From Robiginitalea sp. (GTDB lineage Bacteria > Bacteroidota > Bacteroidia > Flavobacteriales > Flavobacteriaceae): a stretch of DNA of 41,679 bases. Each line of letters starts with the position of its first letter. Position 1 is the stretch's first letter. Positions 1 to 8,711 of the stretch are shown here, one piece after another. The DNA lies in contig JAHEJJ010000026.1 in NCBI GenBank assembly GCA_024638915.1, positions 1 through 41,679 of the forward strand, given 5' to 3'. The position numbers and the translations under genes were made by a program. The notes beneath the pieces are model-generated. The model did no database searches, was not told the DNA's origin, and worked only from the letters and a program-made list of their open reading frames with translations.

Positions 1-177
1 CATTTTACAAGGAAGGAATTCTCATATCGTTCGTTTACCAGATCATTTACGCTTCCGGAGACTGTGAATGAAGATAAAATTGAGGCTTCCTATATTGACG
101 GTATTTTGAAGTTCAGATTACCGAAACGGGAAGAAGCATTACCCAAACCAAAACGCACCGTTGCGATTGGGAAATAA
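1..177 (+). CDS. Hsp20/alpha-crystallin small heat shock protein, C-terminal part (partial)
   Basis: The window opens inside this gene; 58 codons and a TAA stop are visible. The translated end has the pattern of the last strands of an alpha-crystallin domain: RSFTLPETVNEDKIEASY, then DGILKFRLPK, then a tail with a V-x-I motif (TVAIG) like the I-x-I/V motif that docks onto neighbouring subunits in small heat shock proteins. The family are ATP-independent holdases of the cytoplasm that bind unfolding proteins. The gene is followed by a strong terminator hairpin, so it ends its own transcription unit and converges with uvrB. The start and N-terminal region lie outside the window. Confidence 0.85.
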   Translation, partial: HFTRKEFSYRSFTRSFTLPETVNEDKIEASYIDGILKFRLPKREEALPKPKRTVAIGK

Positions 178-251
178 GATACCATAGTTTTATGTAGTGC
201 CCACCTAACGGGACTTCATATTGGTTGGTTTGTTTAGTTGGTTAGTTAGGG

Positions 252-282
252 AGCGCCCCGAAAACTCGGGGCGCTTTTTTTT
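252..282 (+). terminator. Rho-independent terminator after the Hsp20 gene
   Basis: A perfect 10-bp stem (AGCGCCCCGA at 252-261, TCGGGGCGCT at 266-275) with a 4-base AAAC loop is followed by an 8-base T run. The T run is on the + strand only, so it should end the small heat shock transcript. On the - strand no T run follows the stem, and the uvrB stop codon lies within the T run, so it is not an obvious uvrB terminator. Confidence 0.9.
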
Positions 283-2269
283 ATTCCTGTTTCTGGAGTA
301 TTTTTATTTCGTCTCTTAGTTTGGCCGCTTGCATAAAATCCAGTTCTTTGGCTGCCTTTTCCATAGCCTTTCTTTTGTCCCTGATTAGCTTTTGTCGCTG
401 TTCATTGGTCAGATAGGCAGGATCCGGTTCGGCGGCGCGTAGCTCTTCTTTTTCAAAATGAAAGGTAGACACCGAATTCCTTGCAAGGGCACTATCCAGG
501 CTTTTATTCAACGCGGTGGGGGTAATGTTGTTGGCCGCGTTGTATTTAAGCTGTTTTTCACGACGATACCTGGTTTCATCTATGGTCTTCCGCATGCTAG
601 CGGTAATCGTATCCGCATACATTATCGCCTTGCCATTTAAATGGCGGGCAGCTCTTCCCACAGTCTGCGTCAGGGAACGGTTGCTCCGTAAAAACCCCTC
701 TTTATCGGCATCCAGAATCGCCACCAGTGATACTTCAGGTAAATCAAGTCCTTCCCTTAATAGATTTACACCGATCAGAACATCAAAAATACCTTTTCGT
801 AAATCCTGCATGATCTCAACCCGTTCCAAAGTGTCCACATCGCTGTGAATATAACGACAACGAATGGCTATCCTGGCCAGGTATTTGGTCAATTCCTCAG
901 CCATTCTCTTGGTGAGGGTGGTAACAAGGGTTCGCTCGTCCAATTCTACCCTATGCTGAATTTCCTCAACCAGATCATCGATCTGATTGGCACTCGGTCG
1001 GACTTCAATCACCGGATCCAGCAGCCCTGTGGGACGAATAACCTGTTCCACATATACACCCTGACTCAATCGTAGTTCGTAGTCGGCCGGAGTAGCACTT
1101 ACGAAGATCACATGATTCTGCATGGCCTCAAATTCCTCGAATTTAAGCGGTCTGTTGTCCATTGCGGCAGGAAGTCTGAAACCGTATTCCACCAAATTTT
1201 CCTTTCGGGAACGATCACCCCCGTACATAGCGTGCACCTGTGGTATGGTTACATGGCTTTCATCAATTACCATTAGATAATCATCAGGAAAATAATCAAG
1301 GAGGCAAAAGGGTCGGGTCCCGGGTTCACGCCCATCCAGGTAACGTGAATAGTTTTCAATGCCGGAGCAATATCCTAGTTCGCGTATCATCTCCAGATCA
1401 AAATTAGTACGTTCTTCCAGTCGCTTGGCTTCAAGGGGTTTTGCTATTTCTTTAAAATAATTTACCTGCTTTACCAGGTCATCCTGTATCTGATAAATCG
1501 CATTTTGAAGAATATCCGGAGAGGTTACGAAGATATTGGCTGGGTAGATATTTAAATGTTTGAAAGATTCCAATACCTTGTTCTTATAAGGGTCAAAAGA
1601 CTCGATCTCTTCGATCTCATCCCCAAAAAAATGAACACGGTAGGCATGGTCAGCATAGCCTGGAAAAATATCCAGCACATCCCCTTTTACCCTGAAATTA
1701 CCATTTCTGAAATCCGCGGTGGTTCTCGAGTAAAGGCTTTGAACCAGTTGGTGCATCAATTTGGTACGGGAGATCACCTGGTCTTTGTGAATTGCGATGA
1801 CGTTCTTTTGGAATTCGCTGGGATTACCAATTCCATAAAGGCACGAAACAGAAGCCACAACCAGAACATCACGCCGTCCTGACAGCAGTGAAGATGTGGC
1901 GCTAAGCCTCAGCTTTTCTATGTCCTCGTTAATCGATAGGTCTTTCTCTATATATAGGCCGGTGGTGGGGATATAAGCTTCCGGCTGGTAGTAATCATAG
2001 TAGGACACAAAATACTCGATAGCATTTTCAGGGAAGAAAATTTTAAATTCAGAATATAACTGGGCGGCGAGTGTCTTATTATGTGCAAGTACCAAAGTGG
2101 GCCTTTGAACTTTTTCGATGACATTGGCGACGGTAAAGGTCTTTCCAGATCCCGTAACGCCCAGCAGGGTCTGATACCTTTCGCCTTCCTCAATACCTTC
2201 AGATAAGGCTGTGATCGCCTCTGGTTGATCCCCTGTAGGTTTGAAGTCTGAAACCACTTTAAATTTCAT
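281..2269 (-). CDS. uvrB: Excinuclease ABC subunit UvrB
   Basis: UvrB is the damage-verifying helicase-like subunit of nucleotide excision repair. It is loaded by UvrA and recruits UvrC for incision. The 662-residue length is normal for the family. Visible motifs are the Walker A GVTGSGKT (residues 37-44), the tyrosine-rich beta-hairpin YYDYYQPEAYIP near residue 90-101 that inserts between the DNA strands, the DESH Walker B box, the helicase C-terminal motifs (NLLREGLDLPE, QTVGRAARH) and a C-terminal UVR domain (about residues 622-657) for UvrC contact. The ATG start has no competing upstream start. It stands alone, convergent with the Hsp20 gene. Confidence 0.98.
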   Translation of the reverse strand: MKFKVVSDFKPTGDQPEAITALSEGIEEGERYQTLLGVTGSGKTFTVANVIEKVQRPTLVLAHNKTLAAQLYSEFKIFFPENAIEYFVSYYDYYQPEAYIPTTGLYIEKDLSINEDIEKLRLSATSSLLSGRRDVLVVASVSCLYGIGNPSEFQKNVIAIHKDQVISRTKLMHQLVQSLYSRTTADFRNGNFRVKGDVLDIFPGYADHAYRVHFFGDEIEEIESFDPYKNKVLESFKHLNIYPANIFVTSPDILQNAIYQIQDDLVKQVNYFKEIAKPLEAKRLEERTNFDLEMIRELGYCSGIENYSRYLDGREPGTRPFCLLDYFPDDYLMVIDESHVTIPQVHAMYGGDRSRKENLVEYGFRLPAAMDNRPLKFEEFEAMQNHVIFVSATPADYELRLSQGVYVEQVIRPTGLLDPVIEVRPSANQIDDLVEEIQHRVELDERTLVTTLTKRMAEELTKYLARIAIRCRYIHSDVDTLERVEIMQDLRKGIFDVLIGVNLLREGLDLPEVSLVAILDADKEGFLRSNRSLTQTVGRAARHLNGKAIMYADTITASMRKTIDETRYRREKQLKYNAANNITPTALNKSLDSALARNSVSTFHFEKEELRAAEPDPAYLTNEQRQKLIRDKRKAMEKAAKELDFMQAAKLRDEIKILQKQE

Positions 2270-2332
2270 GAGATAAAGTTACAAAAGCTGGGCATTCCCA
2301 CCCAGACTGATACATAGCTGATGCAGAGTTAT

Positions 2333-4084
2333 TTATCGCTTAAGGGTAAAATGACCGTTTACTATCCTCTCATTGATAAGGCGAGCACGAAACCAATAAT
2401 CGGAAGAGGGCAGGGGACCTCCGTTCAGATTGCCATCCCAACCTTGTGAAAAAGGATCGATCTGAGCCAGAAGATTCCCAGATCGATCAAAAATATAAAT
2501 GACTTCCAAAGGATTCTCATTCAATGCCTCTGGTAATATAAACTGCCAGAAATCATTGATACCATCCCCATTAGGGGTAAAAAATTTCGGGAATCCATTA
2601 AGGGTAAGATCCTGATTTACAATTTCTTCCGTTATTCCACAGCCGAATTTGTCGCGGACATAGATACGATATTCAAACTCAGCTGTGGTTTCAAATACAT
2701 TGCTATCCTGATAGGGCCCATCAATATTATCCAGCGCATATTCATAATCACCTGGTCCTTCTGCGGATACGGTGATCCTCGTGCCCGTTGCTATCTCAGC
2801 CAATGTTACGCCGGTGATCCTGGCGGGTGTAGAAACGATCAAACTAAAAATTTGCTCGGAGGGACATTCAATAGTAATACCGGATTGTTCTACTGTATTG
2901 TATGCTTCATAGCGGTAGTCTCCAGCTTCTTCCAGAACCACCTCCGCCGTCTCTGAAATGAGTAATTCATTGCCTGCCGCATCGATACGAAACCAGCGGT
3001 ATCCGTCTGCTACATCGGTCGTTGTGGTGGTAAAGGGCAACTGGTCATCGCAAAATGAAATAATTTCAGGAAAATCGATGGGCGGGTTCAGGGTGATCAG
3101 ATCGCCAGTCGTAATATCGAAATAAGGGCCACAACCCAAAATGGTGGAAAAGGATTCCTGCGTGCACCCGAAGGCTTCCCCTGCATCATTAAACGGAATG
3201 ATGGTCATGAAATAGGTCTTGTTGGGCTCAAAATTAATTACAAAAGTAGAATTAGTCGAAAAGACTACATTGTCCAGGACATCCGTCGTAAACGGTGTGG
3301 ATCCGAGGATTACACGGTAACCTGTCGCTCCGGGAACAGCAGTCCATTCCAGGAAGGGCGTCAGCGGTACATTGATGGCGCCATTCAATGGACTAATCAG
3401 CGAAGTGCAGCCAGGGATGGTAACAACATCTCCGGTTGTAAAACTCTCTGCGGGACATGGAGCCAGACTTCCGTTTTCATTATAAGGCGTGATCTGTACA
3501 TAAATCGTCGTCAATATAGGAAAGTCGACCGGCGGGTCGTAAAACAGCTGATTTCCTAAAACCTGATTGTTTAACAAATCCCCCAGGCCAGGAGCTGTGC
3601 CCAACGTAAGACGATATCCGGTGGCAGTGGGGGAGGCACCCCAGCTGATATTGGTAGCAAAATTGACATCAGTCGCACCGTTTAGCGGGTTGATCATTGA
3701 AGTACAGGGTGGAGGTGTTGTGACATCCTCTGTGAAAAATGATTCTGAATTACAGGCTAAGGTAATCTCGCCGGTTGCTGTATCAAAAAAGAAAAGGGAA
3801 ACGGTCACAAAGATCTCAGTTAGCTCTGGAAGTCCGTTTGGCGGGGTAAATGAGGTGGCACTCCCAACATTCAAATCATTGATGATGTCTCCACCCCCCG
3901 CCGTTGTGCCAATCGAAATTTTATAACCGGTTACGCCAACCACCGAATTCCAGCTTATACTTGCATTTACAGGAACATTGGACTGCCCATTCACAGGGCT
4001 AATCAGAATAGGATTAGGGCAGGTCTGGCCAAGGGCAAAAGAAGCCCAAAGCAAGAATATTGCGACCGACAGATTCCTTTTCAT
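2333..4084 (-). CDS. Secreted Ig/Fn3-like repeat protein with T9SS type B sorting domain
   Basis: This 583-residue protein has a clear signal peptide (residues 1-20, ending FALGQ). Three tandem repeats of about 95 residues follow (about 22-120, 127-219, 226-316). Each starts with a Cys and a P-x-N-G-x-x-x-V pattern, contains ATGYR-like and LGT-like motifs, and ends with a second Cys before ESF. A less repetitive region leads to the C-terminal domain with the KFFTPNGDGIND signature and the closing FTLKR of the CHU_C / gliding-motility-associated C-terminal family. In Bacteroidota that domain targets proteins to the type IX secretion system. Likely a cell-surface or secreted protein, perhaps adhesive; the exact role cannot be read. 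It follows a second protein with nearly the same C-terminal domain. Confidence 0.9.
   Translation of the reverse strand: MKRNLSVAIFLLWASFALGQTCPNPILISPVNGQSNVPVNASISWNSVVGVTGYKISIGTTAGGGDIINDLNVGSATSFTPPNGLPELTEIFVTVSLFFFDTATGEITLACNSESFFTEDVTTPPPCTSMINPLNGATDVNFATNISWGASPTATGYRLTLGTAPGLGDLLNNQVLGNQLFYDPPVDFPILTTIYVQITPYNENGSLAPCPAESFTTGDVVTIPGCTSLISPLNGAINVPLTPFLEWTAVPGATGYRVILGSTPFTTDVLDNVVFSTNSTFVINFEPNKTYFMTIIPFNDAGEAFGCTQESFSTILGCGPYFDITTGDLITLNPPIDFPEIISFCDDQLPFTTTTTDVADGYRWFRIDAAGNELLISETAEVVLEEAGDYRYEAYNTVEQSGITIECPSEQIFSLIVSTPARITGVTLAEIATGTRITVSAEGPGDYEYALDNIDGPYQDSNVFETTAEFEYRIYVRDKFGCGITEEIVNQDLTLNGFPKFFTPNGDGINDFWQFILPEALNENPLEVIYIFDRSGNLLAQIDPFSQGWDGNLNGGPLPSSDYWFRARLINERIVNGHFTLKR
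3137..4021 (-). repeat. Three tandem Ig/Fn3-like protein repeats
   Basis: Within the secreted protein, three units of about 95 residues share the layout C-x(6)-P-x-N-G-A, a central GY[KR] plus [IL]G[ST] block, and a C-x(2)-ESF end. Each unit carries one Cys near each end, which suggests one intradomain disulphide per repeat. The similarity is at protein level and was judged by eye; no long identical DNA repeat is claimed. Confidence 0.75.
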
Positions 4085-4130
4085 AACTCGCCACCAGGAC
4101 CTTTAAATTTAGGCATAATATTCATTATCA

Positions 4131-6836
4131 TTATCTCTTTAAGGCAAAATGACCAGTGATTTCCCTTCCATCGCTAAGCCTTATCCTGAACCAATAGTCC
4201 GAAGCCGGAAGGGGACTCGCATTATACCTTCCGTTCCACCCCTCATCCAGTGGGCTAATCTGTGCCAATAGTTTTCCGAAACGATCAAAGATGGTGATAG
4301 AGGCATCGGCTTGAAACTGCTCATCAGCACCTGTGATCCGCCAGAGGTCATTGATACCGTCACCATTTGGGGTAAAAAACTTGGGATAACCCAAAACAGA
4401 TATGTCTTTTGTACTAACTCCGCAACCGTTTCTATCTCGGACATAGGCGGTATAGAATCCAGGGGCAATATCATCAAATGAATCACTGGACTGGTACGTA
4501 TCTCCATCCAAAGAATACTCATAATCCCCGTCACCGCTAACCAGTATCTGAACACTGTTTTCTTCTCTGAAATCATCGATCAGGATTTCCTCAAAGGCCG
4601 CCATATTGGAGGGTAGTACTTGAAATCTTACCGATTTTTCACATTGGATCGAAATACCCTGGAAATCATAGGTAAATCCGGCGGTTAGTCGGTACTGGCC
4701 TAATTGATTCACGGGAAGGTTACCGGCCTCTGATAGTACGATCGGATTGCCTCCTTCCAAAAGCTCCCAGCGATAGAAATCCATGCCTTCAGGTCCGCTG
4801 ATCAACAGATCAGGGTTATCGGTACATAAAAGGAATTCATCGTTCAGGCTAAAATCCGGACTTGCCAATACCTGAAGATCGATCTTTTCCACCCCGAGAC
4901 ATTCGTTATTCAGTTCGAGCCTGGCATATACAGTGGTCGATATGGTTTGAAATTGTCCTGGTAACGGATTGTTTTTCAAAGCAACATCGTTCAGACTATT
5001 GTGAAAACTTACCTCCAGATCAGTATATTCTTCAAATGCATAGCCTTCAAGATCAAAAACGGAGACCAGCTGATCATCCGTGACATCCACATCACAGCTA
5101 TAAAGAGTAAAGTCACTTTGAGTAGCAAACGGATTTGAACGGACTTCCAGATTAAGTTGCCCATAATTATTGCAATCAAATTCATTGCGAACAGAATAGT
5201 ACAGCGTTTGATTAAAGGGGTTGATATTGTAATAACTCCCGGGCTCTTCTATGGGCATCTCATTATCACGGTCTGTGATGCTTTCAAAAAATTTATATTC
5301 AAATGCCTCGTTTGCAATAGCCGATTCGAGATCGAAAACGGTAAACCCGTCCTCGCTGGCACCCGGATCTACATCGCATTGTACGAGCAATAGTTCCCCT
5401 GTTTCCGGCAAAGGATTGACCCTGATAAAAGCCTCCCCGACGATAGGACATTCTTTAGGATCGGGGTTGGTTATGGTGACGACGTAGCGTCCTGTACCTT
5501 CAATCATCGTATTGTCCGATTGAAAAACCGCTCCTGCATTGGCAAGAACGATATCGTCTTTTTGCCAGGTGTAAACAGCACCGGGGATATCATCCGTTTG
5601 AAGTGTAAAACTTTCTCCCTCACATAATTCCATTGATTTGCTCGTGGTACCATCTGCATTTCTAATAATGGCAGTTTTATTAAAAAAGGATTGGACAAAT
5701 GGTGGCAGCCCTCCATTACCCAGTCCGGAACCCAGAAAAACAGCCTGGTGTTCATAACTGGCTGCCACTCCTATTTCATCCGGTGAATGGATCACACCCA
5801 GATAAGGGGTGCCAACCGTGTAGCTGGTGGCAATGGTTCTATAGATCTTACCATTAGCGCCTAACTGTAAAGCTGCCCTGAAATCATTGCCACTCTCCAG
5901 CACCGTTGCCGAGGCTGCAATATCGGTAGCCAAAAGATCGTATTGGAGCAAAGAAGATGAATGACCGGATTCGCCTTGTTGATCATTGGAGGCGTGAACA
6001 TAGAGCAGCTCTCCATTAGGAGAAAATTCTACCCCATAAGCTGCCGAATTCGCTCCGGAGATGCTGATAGGCAGCTGATTGCTCAATATACCTGAACTGG
6101 CGTCAAAATCATACAGAAAAAGCCCCGAACTGGCATTCGCACAGGCGACCCTTGTTCCGTTAGGAGACAATTTCAGATATCCTCTGGGATCCTCTATATC
6201 CAAATTATTAAAATTTGTTTTTACAGAATTTGTGACCACTCCTGAACTATTGACTTCAAAAGCGTGAAAGGTATCGAGCAAACCGGGCGAACCATCTTCG
6301 GTCGCAAGCGTGAGGACCCAAAATGACTGTTCAGCACAGTCTTTTATCACTGCGGTTATTTTTTCTGAGCAGTCCCTCAAAAGGTTGATGTTTTTCTCCG
6401 TGATGGCCCCCAGACCGTTGTTCAGCGACATATCGACCACGGAATAATTTAAGCCGAAATCAGGATCGTTCTCAAAAACGCTTGTATCTACCGTAAATAT
6501 GTAAAAGCGCTCAGGATTGCCCGGATCCGGAACGATTATCGCCGATTGTGTACTGGAAATATCCCCATAAAGCGACCGGCCGTTCTGCATAATGGATTGT
6601 GTACGATCATAGACCGTTATCCCATCGGTGTAAAAAAGAAGGTTACCCAGCTCATCGGATATAGTGGCACAGCCTTCGAAAGTACTTATACGGCCGTCTT
6701 CGAGCGACGATACACTTCCGTCATTGTTGAAACTGATACCCGCCCGGGTACCAAAATACCAATTGGAAGTCTCGCCCTGACCGAAAAGCACCATCGTGAA
6801 CAGCCATAGCAGGCATGTAAGTGGAATTCTCCTCAT
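4131..6836 (-). CDS. Large secreted beta-propeller-like protein with T9SS type B sorting domain
   Basis: I place the start at the ATG whose product begins MRRIPLTCLLWLF and runs into a signal peptide ending LFGQG. The open frame extends 28 codons further up, but that part overlaps the end of the ABC permease gene and would bury the signal peptide. This gives 901 residues. The N-terminal half (NWYFGTRAGISF, then LLFYTDG, IIVPDPGNPERFYIFTVD, LKLSPNGTRVA, VEFSPNGELLYV) reads like a WD40/propeller domain common in Bacteroidota surface proteins. Ig-like stretches follow, then a C-terminal CHU_C domain with YPKFFTPNGDGINDLW and a final FALKR. Predicted export by the type IX system. The C-terminal domain closely resembles that of the gene just downstream, so the pair may be co-transcribed. 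Confidence 0.9.
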   Translation of the reverse strand: MRRIPLTCLLWLFTMVLFGQGETSNWYFGTRAGISFNNDGSVSSLEDGRISTFEGCATISDELGNLLFYTDGITVYDRTQSIMQNGRSLYGDISSTQSAIIVPDPGNPERFYIFTVDTSVFENDPDFGLNYSVVDMSLNNGLGAITEKNINLLRDCSEKITAVIKDCAEQSFWVLTLATEDGSPGLLDTFHAFEVNSSGVVTNSVKTNFNNLDIEDPRGYLKLSPNGTRVACANASSGLFLYDFDASSGILSNQLPISISGANSAAYGVEFSPNGELLYVHASNDQQGESGHSSSLLQYDLLATDIAASATVLESGNDFRAALQLGANGKIYRTIATSYTVGTPYLGVIHSPDEIGVAASYEHQAVFLGSGLGNGGLPPFVQSFFNKTAIIRNADGTTSKSMELCEGESFTLQTDDIPGAVYTWQKDDIVLANAGAVFQSDNTMIEGTGRYVVTITNPDPKECPIVGEAFIRVNPLPETGELLLVQCDVDPGASEDGFTVFDLESAIANEAFEYKFFESITDRDNEMPIEEPGSYYNINPFNQTLYYSVRNEFDCNNYGQLNLEVRSNPFATQSDFTLYSCDVDVTDDQLVSVFDLEGYAFEEYTDLEVSFHNSLNDVALKNNPLPGQFQTISTTVYARLELNNECLGVEKIDLQVLASPDFSLNDEFLLCTDNPDLLISGPEGMDFYRWELLEGGNPIVLSEAGNLPVNQLGQYRLTAGFTYDFQGISIQCEKSVRFQVLPSNMAAFEEILIDDFREENSVQILVSGDGDYEYSLDGDTYQSSDSFDDIAPGFYTAYVRDRNGCGVSTKDISVLGYPKFFTPNGDGINDLWRITGADEQFQADASITIFDRFGKLLAQISPLDEGWNGRYNASPLPASDYWFRIRLSDGREITGHFALKR

Positions 6837-6862
6837 AGTGTTCTCGCAAACACTACAATATA

Positions 6863-7696
6863 CTATAAATCCCTTTTTTTCAGCAAGGCATATGACAGAT
6901 AGACAAAAATTGCCGTCCAACTCAGGACAATAAGCATTTCATGGAACTGAACATGATAATCCAGCGCGATCTCTTCACCGATCTGATTGGCCACAGATTG
7001 TACGGCTCCGAGTCGTGAAAAGGGTTCCTTAATCAGATTCCACATCGAATTTAGCGGGAAGAATCCCATAATGGTATCGGTAGTATCCCCGTCGAAAAAC
7101 TTCCAACGGATCATCCCTCGGACAAAGCCCTCAAAAACCTGCCATAGAATAAGAAATCCGAGTGCGAAGGCCGATCTTTTAACCAAAATGCCGAGGAAAA
7201 GACAAAAAGAAAAGAATCCTACCAATTTGATGAAGAATGCCGGCAAAAATTCAAGATCAGAAAAAATGATCGACAGCTCATTAAAATCCGAATAGATGAG
7301 TCCGAGGACCATCGAAACGATAAAGACAAAAACAGTTGAGATCAAAGCAAAAGCGATTACGGTCAGGAACTTTGAAAGGATGAATTCTTTCTTGGACAAC
7401 CCGTCGATTAAATTCTGCTTGATCGTCTTATTGCTATATTCATTGGCCATCATGGAAACGATGACAATAGCCAGGAATAGTTTGAAAAAAGCGGTGATAA
7501 ACGTATTGAAGTGCCAGATATAAGGAAAATTGAAAATACCCTGCTCAGCCAGGTGAAATTTCACAGGTCCAATATCGAACTTGATGGCAGCGATCAAGGC
7601 GATAGAAGTGAGCAGCACGAAATAAGAAAGGATCAGGATCTTACTCGACCGATTGTTCCAAAGTTTGATATATTCAATTTCAAGAAGTCTTTTCAT
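6863..7696 (-). CDS. ABC-2 type transporter permease
   Basis: A 277-residue membrane protein with about six hydrophobic segments (first about residues 20-40, last about 252-270). It has the layout of ABC-2 family permeases, including a large loop after the first segment and the NEYSNKTIKQNLIDGLSKKEF stretch (residues about 86-106) that is typical of the coupling region. It lies 18 bases downstream of an ABC ATPase gene on the same strand, so the two should form one exporter in the inner membrane. The substrate is unknown. Related pairs handle peptides, antibiotics or lipids, but no immunity gene or peptide precursor is adjacent. The gene ends just before the large T9SS protein. Confidence 0.88.
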   Translation of the reverse strand: MKRLLEIEYIKLWNNRSSKILILSYFVLLTSIALIAAIKFDIGPVKFHLAEQGIFNFPYIWHFNTFITAFFKLFLAIVIVSMMANEYSNKTIKQNLIDGLSKKEFILSKFLTVIAFALISTVFVFIVSMVLGLIYSDFNELSIIFSDLEFLPAFFIKLVGFFSFCLFLGILVKRSAFALGFLILWQVFEGFVRGMIRWKFFDGDTTDTIMGFFPLNSMWNLIKEPFSRLGAVQSVANQIGEEIALDYHVQFHEMLIVLSWTAIFVYLSYALLKKRDL

Positions 7697-7714
7697 CTTG
7701 TATATTCTGTTTTC

Positions 7715-8620
7715 TCAAATGGAAGATTGCCCATTGGTCAACGTTAGAAATTGTTCTTCCAGGCTTTCTTTTCTTTTCACCAAATGAGACAGCACAATGC
7801 CTTTGTCAAAGAGTATTTTATTCAGTTCATCGGCATTCATCTCCTCATTGAGGAATACGGTCAACAGACCATTCGCGTGATCGATCTTTCCAAATCTTCC
7901 ATCTTCTTCCAGGATATGGCTCAGGGCGGCGAGGTCAGCGGTCTTTAACTCGAAGAATCCGTGGCTAGCCATCATTCCATCTACCTTTCCCGAATAGAGT
8001 TTTTCCCCTTTTCTCAAAATAACGACATGTGTACAAACCTTTTCTACTTCATCGAGTAGGTGAGAGGCGAGCAGTATCGTCGTGCCCCTGGCCGCAACTT
8101 TTTTGATGATTTCCCGAATCTGGTGTATTCCCTGTGGATCCAATCCGTTGGTAGGTTCATCGAGAATAAGTATTTCAGGATCATTGAGCAATGCCGAAGC
8201 TATCGCCAGGCGCTGTTTCATTCCTAATGAGTAGGTTTTGAATGTACTATTGCGCCTGCCCCAAAGACCTACGAGTTCGAGTTTTTCCTGGATCTTGCTT
8301 TTCGACACCTCTTTTATCTTACACACCAGTCTCAGATTTTGAATGGCGGTCATGTAGGGATAAAAATTTGGACGCTCTATAATGGCCCCGACCTTTTTCA
8401 AGGCTTCATGGGTGGAGGTAGTACCATCGAACCAGTTAAAAGTACCATTGGTGGTGTTCACCACATTCAATACCATGCCCAGCGTGGTCGATTTACCACT
8501 GCCATTGGGTCCAAGGATGCCATAGACATTGCCTTTTTCGATCGTAAAAGAAAGGTCCTTAACAGCGGTCAGGTACCCAAACTTCTTAGTCAAATTCGAA
8601 ACTGTAAGAATTTTTTCCAA
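7715..8620 (-). CDS. ABC transporter ATP-binding protein
   Basis: The 301-residue protein carries the complete ABC ATPase set: Walker A GPNGSGKST near residue 38, signature YSLGMKQRLAIASALL, Walker B ILILDEPTNGLDP and the H-loop ASHLLDEVE. A C-terminal extension of about 80 residues after the ATPase core is typical of the BcrA/YxlF-like exporter subfamily. It pairs with the permease 18 bases downstream. The only sensible start is a TTG (product MEKILTVSNLTKKFG); no in-frame ATG lies near, and no clear Shine-Dalgarno is seen. The gene is divergent from the kinase-like hypothetical gene, with a shared 91-base intergenic region. Confidence 0.95.
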   Translation of the reverse strand: MEKILTVSNLTKKFGYLTAVKDLSFTIEKGNVYGILGPNGSGKSTTLGMVLNVVNTTNGTFNWFDGTTSTHEALKKVGAIIERPNFYPYMTAIQNLRLVCKIKEVSKSKIQEKLELVGLWGRRNSTFKTYSLGMKQRLAIASALLNDPEILILDEPTNGLDPQGIHQIREIIKKVAARGTTILLASHLLDEVEKVCTHVVILRKGEKLYSGKVDGMMASHGFFELKTADLAALSHILEEDGRFGKIDHANGLLTVFLNEEMNADELNKILFDKGIVLSHLVKRKESLEEQFLTLTNGQSSI

Positions 8621-8711
8621 AGGGAAAGATTGAATTATTGTACTTTATAGTAACTTGACGATGAATTACCGAATTTGTTACAAACCAGCGGTATTAAATA
8701 TGCCTTAGATC

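Noticed and set aside
178-250. Repeating TTGGTT/TTAGTT pattern between the Hsp20 gene and its terminator
   Set aside because: It is too short and irregular for a repeat array; it looks like low-complexity spacer only.
516-848. Opposite-strand open frame inside uvrB
   Set aside because: It is a shadow of the uvrB reading frame; its translation has no family motif and it overlaps a clear housekeeping gene.
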